Part shown: piece after piece, positions 6,742 to 12,937 of the stretch | How the letters are laid out: the number at the start of each line of letters is the position of its first letter | Position numbering within the stretch: position 1 is the stretch's first letter | Assembly: GCA_946183175.1 (NCBI GenBank) | Contig: CAMHBH010000051.1 | Coordinates: forward strand, 1-13,636 | Source: an uncultured Oscillibacter sp. | Lineage (GTDB): Bacteria; Bacillota; Clostridia; Oscillospirales; Oscillospiraceae | Length of the DNA: 13,636 nt | Direction of reading: 5' to 3' | Notes under the pieces: model-generated | The model's input: only the letters and a program-made list of their open reading frames with translations | Databases searched by the model: none | Told to the model about the DNA's origin: nothing | Translations under genes and position numbers: made by a program

Positions 6742-8010
6742 TCAGGTTGACAGCGGCTTGTCCATACGGGCAACCGCCGCTTCCGTCTCCTCGACGCAGG
6801 CCCGGTAGGCGTCGTGAATCTGGTACTTGTCCAGAGACAGGCCGATATCCGGGAAAACGGCGTTTTGCTCGCGGGCCTCGTAGAGTTCGGCGTAGCGGAG
6901 GAGGGCGGCGTAGTCGTTATCGTCGGCACCGCCGAGGAGGGCCGCCCAGACTTCCGGAGGCAGTGCCAGTCCGCGCAACAGGTACGCCGGACGCTCCCCG
7001 ACAATTTCTTCCGCCATGCTCAGGACGCCTAAGAGAAAGACGTGTCCGCCGTGTACGTCGACGTTGAGTTCTGATTTCGCGGCGAGGGCGTCCATGAACA
7101 GCCCCCGGCGGTAGGCGTAGAGCGGGAGATGTTCGTCGCCGGAGGCGTTGTTGTGCCGCAGGTACGCCAGACAGGCCCAGCGCCGGAGCCAGTGCGGCCC
7201 CATGCGGTAAATGACAGCGCGCAAGTCGGGCGGTTGTTTGGACTTGGCGTGGGTCGTTCCCGAGGGCGGCGACAACAGCGCCATTTCGCGCGGGAACAGG
7301 TACGACAACAGCAAATCGCCCCGGATGATTTCCGCGCACTCGACTTCCCAGCGGACATCCGGCGAAATTTCAAGCAACGCCGCCAGGATTTTCCCGCAGG
7401 AGGTCTCGACGAGCGGCAGAATCGGAATCGACAGCAGGTCGGGGCGTCCGAAGTAGTAGCCCTGAAAGAGCTGGTAGCCCATACTCCGGGCGCTCTCGAA
7501 CTCCTTTTGACTTTCCACGCGGTCTGCCATAAAGACGGTTTCGGGGTTGCCGTAGCGCCGGACGGCGGAGCGCTGGAATACCGAATTGGTACTCCGGAAG
7601 TTGACGCGGATAATGTCGAACAGGGATAAATAGGGCCGGAAATGCGTCTGCCCGAGGTAGTTCTTCAATACGAGGAAGTAGTCGGCCTGACGGAGCGCGC
7701 GGAGGGTGTTTTCCATGCGGTCATTCATGACGGCGTTGCCCATGACCTGTACCACGACTTTTTTCGGGTCGGCGCGGTTTACAAAGCCGTCCATGATGAG
7801 ATTCGACGTGAAATTCACGTAGGCGGGGCGTCCGCCCGTGAGCTGTTCGAGGCCGAAGAGCGTCACGGCGTCCGTCAGGACTTTGCGCGTGGCGGCGTCG
7901 CCGTTCGTGACGCGCGCCGCGTTGCTCTCGCCGTTCCGGTACAGCAACTCGTAGCCCACGGTTTCCCGGCGCTGGTTGAAAATCGGCTGACGCGCGATAT
8001 AGGCATTCAA
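6742..8010 (-). CDS. YuxH-type EAL/HDOD signalling protein, probably without phosphodiesterase activity
   Basis: A 422-residue protein with an N-terminal EAL-like domain (about 1-195) and a C-terminal HDOD domain (about 200-410), the YuxH arrangement. The N-terminus YIARQPIF and ELLYR (21-25) are typical of the family. Catalytic EAL residues look lost: the EAL signature is E-L-L, the strand that normally carries a metal-binding Glu reads VVVQVMGNA, and the usual DDFG segment reads LKNYLG. It is therefore more likely a sensor or scaffold than an enzyme that degrades c-di-GMP. Start: TTG 8010 with CACCCCTTT (AAAGGGGTG on the coding strand) 7 bases upstream; an ATG overlapping this site is out of frame. 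It starts 24 bases after the FtsA-like stop, so it is very probably co-transcribed. Confidence 0.88.
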   Translation of the reverse strand: MNAYIARQPIFNQRRETVGYELLYRNGESNAARVTNGDAATRKVLTDAVTLFGLEQLTGGRPAYVNFTSNLIMDGFVNRADPKKVVVQVMGNAVMNDRMENTLRALRQADYFLVLKNYLGQTHFRPYLSLFDIIRVNFRSTNSVFQRSAVRRYGNPETVFMADRVESQKEFESARSMGYQLFQGYYFGRPDLLSIPILPLVETSCGKILAALLEISPDVRWEVECAEIIRGDLLLSYLFPREMALLSPPSGTTHAKSKQPPDLRAVIYRMGPHWLRRWACLAYLRHNNASGDEHLPLYAYRRGLFMDALAAKSELNVDVHGGHVFLLGVLSMAEEIVGERPAYLLRGLALPPEVWAALLGGADDNDYAALLRYAELYEAREQNAVFPDIGLSLDKYQIHDAYRACVEETEAAVARMDKPLST

Positions 8011-8017
8011 GGGAGAG

Positions 8018-8026
8018 CACCCCTTT
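8018..8026 (-). promoter_or_regulatory. Ribosome binding site supporting a TTG start
   Basis: AAAGGGGTG on the minus strand, 7 bases before TTG 8010. It fills most of the 24-base gap after the upstream stop and supports the unusual start codon of the EAL/HDOD gene. Confidence 0.7.
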
Positions 8027-8034
8027 GTTACATA

Positions 8035-9918
8035 TTACACGATTTCCACGCGGTCGCCGTCCTTGATGACTTCCTGAAACTGTCCCGGCGCGCCGTTCAC
8101 GCGCAGTTCTACGGGCTTATCGAGGTTCTGGAAGTCGAGGTCGGAGAACTTGAGCAAATCCATGAGGTAGTACGGCTCGCCGCCCGGCTTGCCGAACAGC
8201 ATGAGCTTTTCGCCGTTGAGCGTGACGCGGATTTGTCCGGCGTCGTCGGCGGGGGCGGGCGGGGCGGCTTTCGCGGGCGCGGATACCGCTTTCGGCGCGG
8301 GCGCGGGCGCTTGTGCCACAGGTTCTTCGTCCTTGCGGTCGGCCCAGACATCGTCCCCGGTGTGAATCACGGTATCAAGCCGCGCCTTCGCGCCGTTGAC
8401 GGTGACTTTCCCGGTGAAATCGCTCCCGAGTACGTCGGAAATCTTCCGCGACGCGTCCTCGCCGGGCTTGGCCTGTACGAATTGCAGATGGTCTCCGGCG
8501 CGTACCGTGTCGGTCAGCGTGGCCAATTCGCCGTTGAGCAGAATCACGGGCGGCACGGGCAGTCCGCCCCGGAAGAACTTCCGCTCCCCGTTGAGCGTAA
8601 AGGTCAGGTTCGCGCCCGTACGGCCCATCATGTCGTTGTAGTTGTAGCCGTTCATCATGAGCAGGTCGCGGACTATCAGCGAACCGCTCCGGAAGAGCTT
8701 GGCGGGCTCGCCGTTGAGCAGGATAACGTAACTGTCATTGATGAGGCCCAGCCCGGCGGAAATGGCGATTCCCAGCGGGGTGGCGTATTCGGGGTCGTTG
8801 AGGTTGTATTCCTCGGCGTAGGAGTTGCGCTGGAAGTGGTTCCCGGCGGTCGTGACGCGGTTCGGGTCCATCTTGAGCGCCTCCGCGACTTTCTCGCGCA
8901 GTCCGGTGAGTTTGCACCCGCCGCCCGCCAGGAATACCGCCGACGGCAGTCGCCCGTTGAGGTCGAGGATGCGCTGTGCAATCTCCTCCGCGAGGTTCGT
9001 CACCGACGGGGCCACGATTTCCTGTAGTTCTTCGGGGGTGGTGTCGTGCGGCAGCCCGAGAATGTCCGTGTAACTGATGTTTTTGTCCTGATTCAGCGCC
9101 ATTTTCAGATGTTCGCCCGTCTCGAAATCGACCAACAGCGTGCGCATGAGCAGTTCCGTGATTTCGTCCCCGGCGATAGTCGCCATGGTGTAGCCGACGA
9201 CGCTACCGTCGCGGCACACGGCGATATCGGACGTGCCCGCGCCGATGTCGACGAGTACGAGGTTGAGCAGGCGGATGTCGGCGGGAATCGCGGCGTTGAG
9301 GGCGGCAATCGGTTCAAGGGTGAGGCTCGCGACTTCGAGGCCCACTTTCGACACCACGGCGTAGAGGCTGTCGACGACGCCGCGCGGCAGGAACGTCGCC
9401 ACGACTTCGGCCTCTAGTACCTTGCCGCTGTGGTCGCGGATACTCGACATGGGGTAGCCGTCAATCCGGTACCCGGTGACGGTGTAGCCCACCATGTAAT
9501 ACTGGTCGTTCTGGTCGTCGGACTGCTCCATAATCGCCTGTTCGGACTCGGAGACGGCCCCGGCTTCCAAGTGGCTGATGTCGTCGTCGGTGATGGGCTG
9601 TACGGCGGGGAGTTCGAGCGTGAAGGCGGCGGCCTCCGATTTGAGCGCGCGCCCCGCCGCGGCCACGCATACCCGCGCAAGGCGGACTTTCGTCCGCTTC
9701 TCCAGGCGCTCAATGACGCGCTTCGCCACGAGCGCGACCTGTCCGATATTCTCAATCTGCCCGTCGAGCATGGAGCGCTGTCCGTGGTTCTCCTTCTCGA
9801 TGGCCAGTACGTGGAGCTTGCCGTCCACGACTTCCCCGACGACGCCGATGATACTCCGCGTGCCGATGTCCAGCGAAAACACCGTCTTGGCATCCTGCTC
9901 TCTCATTGCCTCGCCCAT
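8035..9918 (-). CDS. FtsA-family actin-like ATPase with long C-terminal extension
   Basis: Actin-fold protein of the FtsA family, 627 residues, against about 420 for standard FtsA. Visible ATPase motifs: phosphate-1 DIGTRS (17-22), phosphate-2 LVDIGAGTSDIAV (about 222-234) and adenosine motif FLAGGGCKLTGL (about 326-338). The extension (about 400-627) carries repeated NGE-type beta turns (ILLNGEP, TLNGER, LLNGEL, TVNGAK, TLNGEK, RVNGAP), an Ala/Pro linker, and ends DGDRVEIV. The usual FtsA C-terminal amphipathic membrane helix is not apparent. Similar long FtsA-like proteins occur in clostridia. Start: GGAGGAG (9924-9930) lies 5 bases before ATG 9918, and homologues begin near here. An in-frame ATG at 10041, overlapping the upstream gene, would add 41 basic residues and also has a weaker site. 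No ftsZ is nearby, so a role as the main FtsA is not established. Confidence 0.88.
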   Translation of the reverse strand: MGEAMREQDAKTVFSLDIGTRSIIGVVGEVVDGKLHVLAIEKENHGQRSMLDGQIENIGQVALVAKRVIERLEKRTKVRLARVCVAAAGRALKSEAAAFTLELPAVQPITDDDISHLEAGAVSESEQAIMEQSDDQNDQYYMVGYTVTGYRIDGYPMSSIRDHSGKVLEAEVVATFLPRGVVDSLYAVVSKVGLEVASLTLEPIAALNAAIPADIRLLNLVLVDIGAGTSDIAVCRDGSVVGYTMATIAGDEITELLMRTLLVDFETGEHLKMALNQDKNISYTDILGLPHDTTPEELQEIVAPSVTNLAEEIAQRILDLNGRLPSAVFLAGGGCKLTGLREKVAEALKMDPNRVTTAGNHFQRNSYAEEYNLNDPEYATPLGIAISAGLGLINDSYVILLNGEPAKLFRSGSLIVRDLLMMNGYNYNDMMGRTGANLTFTLNGERKFFRGGLPVPPVILLNGELATLTDTVRAGDHLQFVQAKPGEDASRKISDVLGSDFTGKVTVNGAKARLDTVIHTGDDVWADRKDEEPVAQAPAPAPKAVSAPAKAAPPAPADDAGQIRVTLNGEKLMLFGKPGGEPYYLMDLLKFSDLDFQNLDKPVELRVNGAPGQFQEVIKDGDRVEIV

Positions 9919-9923
9919 AGATA

Positions 9924-9930
9924 CTCCTCC
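9924..9930 (-). promoter_or_regulatory. Internal ribosome binding site deciding the FtsA-like start
   Basis: GGAGGAG on the minus strand, 5 bases before ATG 9918. It is stronger than the AAAAGGGGA before the upstream in-frame ATG at 10041. The 41 codons between the two have a lower GC third position than the rest of the gene. Confidence 0.65.
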
Positions 9931-10027
9931 AACCGGGCCGCGCTTCCCGTCCGTTTTTGCGCGCGGTTTGACTGTTCTGCCGCGCGGCAATACGCGCGGT
10001 TCCGCCTTTTCGGCGGGCTTGCGGGAT

Positions 10028-10732
10028 TCAGATATAGCCATAACGTCCCCTTTTCACGTCGCCCACTAATTTCCCGTCCGCCAGCGTCACGACCCTGCGC
10101 CGCATGATGTTCACGACGTAGCTGGAATTGGTGGACATGATAATGGTAGTGCCTTTGCGGTTCAGCTCGTTGAGCAGGTGTAACATATCCCAGATAGTGT
10201 CCTCGTCCATATGGTCGGTGAAGTCGTCGAGGAGGAGCACGGCGGGGGAGTTGAGAATCGCCTTGGCGATAAGTACGCGGCGGCACTCCGACGAGGACAA
10301 GTCGCGGGGGAAGGTGTCGCCGGACTCCGGGACGCCCACAATGCCGAGGGCCTTGTCGACGAGGGGCTTGTTGACGACCCGGCGGCTGAAAAAGAAGAAC
10401 CGCCGCACTTCCTCCGACAGATTGTCGTAGACGGTCTCCGCGCGGTTCAGGTCCGCGCCCTGCTCGATACAGCTAATCACCGAGAAGGCCTTCTCGCGTT
10501 CTTTTGGTTTGAGCGCGTTCACGTCGGCCTCGTCGATGAAGACCCGTCCGAGGTTCGGCTTCATCAGGCCCGCCATAATATTCAGAAGGGTACTCTTCCC
10601 CGCGCCCCGACTGCCCACCAGAAACAGGAAATCCCCCTGTTCTACGGTCAGGTCGATTCCCTGCACCGCCCAGTGCTCGAACTCCCCCAAGCGGTAGAGT
10701 TTGGATACGTTATCCAGTCTTATTGTGGGCAT
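10028..10732 (-). CDS. FtsE-like ABC ATPase with altered catalytic motifs
   Basis: A 234-residue ABC ATPase closest in look to FtsE, the ATPase that with FtsX controls cell-wall hydrolases at the septum. Walker A GSRGAGKST (40-48) is intact and a Q-loop Gln is plausible at 91. Other motifs are changed: the signature is LSSSE (145-149) instead of LSGGE, Walker B ends D169-D170 with Asp in place of the catalytic Glu, and the switch His is Asn202 (STN instead of ATH). The end, KRGRYGY, resembles the FtsE end. No FtsX or other permease is adjacent; the next gene in the operon is FtsA-like. Start: GGGAGG (10741-10746) 8 bases before ATG 10732; a TTG at 10771 would add 13 residues but has no site. 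It may bind ATP with slow or no hydrolysis. Confidence 0.85.
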   Translation of the reverse strand: MPTIRLDNVSKLYRLGEFEHWAVQGIDLTVEQGDFLFLVGSRGAGKSTLLNIMAGLMKPNLGRVFIDEADVNALKPKEREKAFSVISCIEQGADLNRAETVYDNLSEEVRRFFFFSRRVVNKPLVDKALGIVGVPESGDTFPRDLSSSECRRVLIAKAILNSPAVLLLDDFTDHMDEDTIWDMLHLLNELNRKGTTIIMSTNSSYVVNIMRRRVVTLADGKLVGDVKRGRYGYI

Positions 10733-10740
10733 CCGCACCG

Positions 10741-10746
10741 CCTCCC
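10741..10746 (-). promoter_or_regulatory. Ribosome binding site for the FtsE-like gene
   Basis: GGGAGG on the minus strand, 8 bases before ATG 10732. It places the start at the MPTIRLDNV N-terminus typical of FtsE rather than at TTG 10771. Confidence 0.75.
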
Positions 10747-10755
10747 GTCTTACTA

Positions 10756-10784
10756 TTGACATTTCCGACAAAATTCGATATCAT
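10756..10784 (+). promoter_or_regulatory. Sigma-A-type promoter for the small ORF and C39-like peptidase
   Basis: Perfect -35 TTGACA (10756-10761), 17-base spacer, -10 TATCAT (10779-10784), one mismatch from consensus. Transcription would begin near 10791, only about 22 bases before the small ORF at 10813. Confidence 0.8.
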
Positions 10785-10807
10785 AACTCCGGTGAAAGGA
10801 AGTGAAA
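10780..10807 (-). promoter_or_regulatory. Possible divergent promoter for the FtsE-like operon
   Basis: On the minus strand, -35-like TTTCAC (10802-10807), a 16-base spacer and -10 TATGAT (10780-10785). The -10 overlaps the plus-strand -10 by five bases, so the two promoters would compete for polymerase. The -35 is weak. Confidence 0.45.
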
Positions 10808-10812
10808 CGCCT

Positions 10813-10887
10813 ATGTTTGACATCATGATTGTTTTCCGCCGCGCGATGAAAATTCCCGGTCATGATGGGGGTAGGAAGCATGTATGA
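10813..10887 (+). CDS. Possible 24-residue small protein or leader peptide
   Basis: An ATG at 10813 opens 24 codons (starting MFDIMIVFRR, ending GGRKHV) and stops at TGA 10885-10887. It is the first ORF after the predicted start of transcription and has a good ribosome binding site (AAAGGAAG, 10795-10802, 10 bases before the ATG). Its stop overlaps the preferred start of the peptidase gene in the string ATGTATGA, a layout that suggests translational coupling. The peptide is basic and partly hydrophobic. No family is recognised. It may be a real small protein, a leader that couples translation, or chance. Confidence 0.4.
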   Translation: MFDIMIVFRRAMKIPGHDGGRKHV

Positions 10888-11908
10888 GCGGAGCCGGAAA
10901 AGCCCGGTCAAACTGATAGCGGCGCTGGTACTGCTGGCGGTGTCGTGCGTAGTCGGGGTGGAACTGCTCCTCTGCCGCCTCAACGACCCGGAACTCTACG
11001 AGACGATTGTCACTCCCATACGTATCTTATACCATGACACCCGGTCGCAAGTCAAGGGGTACGCGGAATCATTTGACCGCTGGGAGGACGAGCAGGCCCG
11101 GACGCGCGCCGCAATGGCGGAAGTACAGCGCGCCGACGCCGAGGCCCGACGCCTGCGCGCCACCGCGCGGCGTCAGGCGCGGGAGAACGCCGCCCTACAG
11201 CGGGAGGCCGAACGGCGTCAGCGGGAAGAGCAGGCTTACGCGGCGGAGTTACTCCGCAACGCGCAGGAGTTCGCGCAACTGGCCGGGGCACCCAGCATTC
11301 AGGAGGAACTCGAAAAGGCAGACCCCGCGATTACTGAACTTGTCACCCGCGACGGGCAAGAGTTCCTCACGGGCGGCAATGTGACGCTGTGCTACTTCAA
11401 CCAGGGCGACGAACAGTGGGCCGAAAAGCCGTTCGGGCGCGACCCCATCGGGCGCTACGGCTGCGGGCCTACGGCGCTGGCGATGTTGGTCTCGGGCATG
11501 ACCGAAAACCGCGTCAACCCGGAGGAAATGGCGGCCTGGGCGGCGTCGCAGGGCTATTCGGCACTGCACAGCGGCTCGTACCTGTCGATTGTGCCGGGCA
11601 CCGCCAAGCGCTACGGCCTCGACTGCGCCTCGATTCCCGTCGCGGAGGCCGACGCCGATACCCTCTACGACGCGCTCTCGACGGGCGGCGTCATCGTGGC
11701 CCTCATGGGCCCCGGGCACTTCACATCCGGCGGGCACTTCATTCTGTTGCACGGGACGACCCTTTCGGGCGGGATTCTCGTCGCCGACCCCAACAGCCGC
11801 GACAACAGCCTCGCCGTCTGGGAACCGGAAACCATTCTGTCAGAACTTTCCGGAAGCAGAAGCGACGGCTCGCCGCTGTGGCTGATTACCGCCCCCGAAG
11901 AGCTGTAG
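10880..11908 (+). CDS. Membrane-anchored C39-like cysteine peptidase
   Basis: A 342-residue protein with a single N-terminal membrane helix (about 12-34, LIAALVLLAVSCVVGVELLL), a charged Glu/Arg/Ala-rich coiled coil (about 60-140) and a C-terminal C39-like papain-fold domain (about 170-342). The catalytic set can be placed at Cys195 in GRYGCGPTALAML, His286 in SGGHFILLHG and Asp303 in LVADPNSRDN. The positive residues before the helix suggest a signal anchor with the peptidase outside. Such stand-alone C39-like domains are common in Bacillota and usually lack a known substrate. Start: ATG 10880 (MYERSRK) overlaps a small ORF; ATGs at 10862 and 10865 are in frame and possible. The region 11909-11984 after it shows no plus-strand terminator that I can support. 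Confidence 0.87.
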   Translation: MYERSRKSPVKLIAALVLLAVSCVVGVELLLCRLNDPELYETIVTPIRILYHDTRSQVKGYAESFDRWEDEQARTRAAMAEVQRADAEARRLRATARRQARENAALQREAERRQREEQAYAAELLRNAQEFAQLAGAPSIQEELEKADPAITELVTRDGQEFLTGGNVTLCYFNQGDEQWAEKPFGRDPIGRYGCGPTALAMLVSGMTENRVNPEEMAAWAASQGYSALHSGSYLSIVPGTAKRYGLDCASIPVAEADADTLYDALSTGGVIVALMGPGHFTSGGHFILLHGTTLSGGILVADPNSRDNSLAVWEPETILSELSGSRSDGSPLWLITAPEEL

Positions 11909-11984
11909 TCCGCGGCGGTTGCGTGCCAACCCCCGAGGCCGACGCGCTGTAGGGCGCGGCGAAACCCCGGGGCCTGTAGTCCAG

Positions 11985-12017
11985 AAAAAACCGCTCCATC
12001 CTCCGGCGGTGGAGCGG
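11985..12017 (-). terminator. Intrinsic terminator of the flagellar fliD-fliS operon
   Basis: On the minus strand an 8-bp stem CCGCTCCA/TGGAGCGG (12010-12017 with 11991-11998) with an 11-base loop is followed directly by TTTTTT (11985-11990). It sits 6 bases after the stop of the last minus-strand gene. There is no T-tract on the plus strand, so it acts for the flagellar operon only. Confidence 0.88.
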
Positions 12018-12023
12018 GCGATA

Positions 12024-12437
12024 TCAGGACTGCGGCGCGCGGGGCCGGAACTTCTTGTAGAACGAACGCTCCCCGCCCATCCGGATACTCAGGCGGCGGT
12101 CCATTTCCACCGTGGATTCCAGCAGACGCCGGTACTGCCCTACTTGCTCGTAGAGCTGTATTTCGTCGGGGGATTCGGGCGGCGCGCCGTTGAGCAGTTC
12201 GGCGGCCCGGATTGCGTCCGCCTCCGGGAGACTCTCGACGAGGCCCCGGCACGAGGCCTCAATATCCGACAGCCTTTGCACGGGTTCCTCCCGCATGGAC
12301 AACAGCATGGACACCGAAATCTGGTCGCGGTGCTCGGCGGCTAACAGTATCTGCCGCGTCAGGTCGGCGACTTCCATCAGGCGTATCGTCTGCGACTTCT
12401 TCCGCCGCCAGAGTTCCTCAAGAGTATGACGGTCCAT
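12024..12437 (-). CDS. Small helical protein after fliS, FliT/FlgN-like by position
   Basis: A 137-residue, charged and probably helical protein with no signal peptide or membrane segment. I do not recognise a firm family match. Genes directly after fliD-fliS often encode FliT-type chaperones, which bind FliD, and the size and predicted long helices fit a FliT/FlgN-like role; this is inference from context. The start ATG 12437 (MDRHTLEELW) is preceded by GGGGAGG at a spacing of about 10, lying inside fliS. The gene overlaps the fliS stop by 20 bases, so translation is probably coupled. Longer in-frame starts up to 12587 would run through fliS and are unlikely. It is the last gene before the terminator. 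Confidence 0.72.
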   Translation of the reverse strand: MDRHTLEELWRRKKSQTIRLMEVADLTRQILLAAEHRDQISVSMLLSMREEPVQRLSDIEASCRGLVESLPEADAIRAAELLNGAPPESPDEIQLYEQVGQYRRLLESTVEMDRRLSIRMGGERSFYKKFRPRAPQS

Positions 12438-12906
12438 AGGCGTTACGCCTCCCCGTGTCCAGCCCGGGGATTCCCGGGCCGGGGTCGGAGATACTGCGCG
12501 GGCCCGACATACTGCTCGCCGCGTTCGCGCCGTTCTGCTCGGCGACGTTGTGCTCGGCGATGCGGAACGTGTCGCGCAGGTCGACAATCAGCGGGCGCAG
12601 GCGGTCGAGTTCCTCCTTGTTCCGCCCGATTTTAATCCGGTTGAGGTCGTAGCTGAAGAACTCGTAGAGGCGGTGCAGTTCCCGGCTGATTTCGTATTTC
12701 CGGTCGAGCGTGTCGTCCAGATACCGCACGATGGCAATACAGCGGTCTATGGAGGCCTCGAAGAGTTCGTAGTTCTGCTGTTGCAGGGCGAGGTCGCCGC
12801 GCATGAGACGCTTGACCAGTTCGTCGAGAACCAGAAGCAGGAGTTCTCCCGGCGTCATAGTGTTGAGGGATTGTTCTTTGTATTGCTGATAGCCTCTTGT
12901 ATTCAT
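12418..12906 (-). CDS. fliS: Flagellin export chaperone FliS with extended C-terminus
   Basis: FliS binds newly made flagellin in the cytoplasm, stops it from polymerising early and delivers it to the export gate. The N-terminal 120 residues match the family: GYQQYKEQSLNTMTPGELLLLVLDELVKRL, then helices containing FEASIDRCIAIVRYLDDTLD and the ELHRLYEFFSYDLNRIKIGRN region. At 162 residues it is about 30-40 longer than usual; the extra tail is Ser/Gly/Pro-rich and looks disordered. The ribosome binding site before ATG 12906 is weak (GGACGG), and the gap to fliD is only 31 bases, so coupling to fliD translation is likely. The 3' end overlaps the next gene by 20 bases. Confidence 0.94.
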   Translation of the reverse strand: MNTRGYQQYKEQSLNTMTPGELLLLVLDELVKRLMRGDLALQQQNYELFEASIDRCIAIVRYLDDTLDRKYEISRELHRLYEFFSYDLNRIKIGRNKEELDRLRPLIVDLRDTFRIAEHNVAEQNGANAASSMSGPRSISDPGPGIPGLDTGRRNAYGPSYS

Positions 12907-12937
12907 AATTCAACCGTCCGTATCAAGTTTGCGCTCA

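Noticed and set aside
7642..9027. 461-codon open frame on the plus strand
   Set aside because: Antisense to the EAL/HDOD and FtsA-like genes and crosses their junction; no motif or ribosome binding site supports it.
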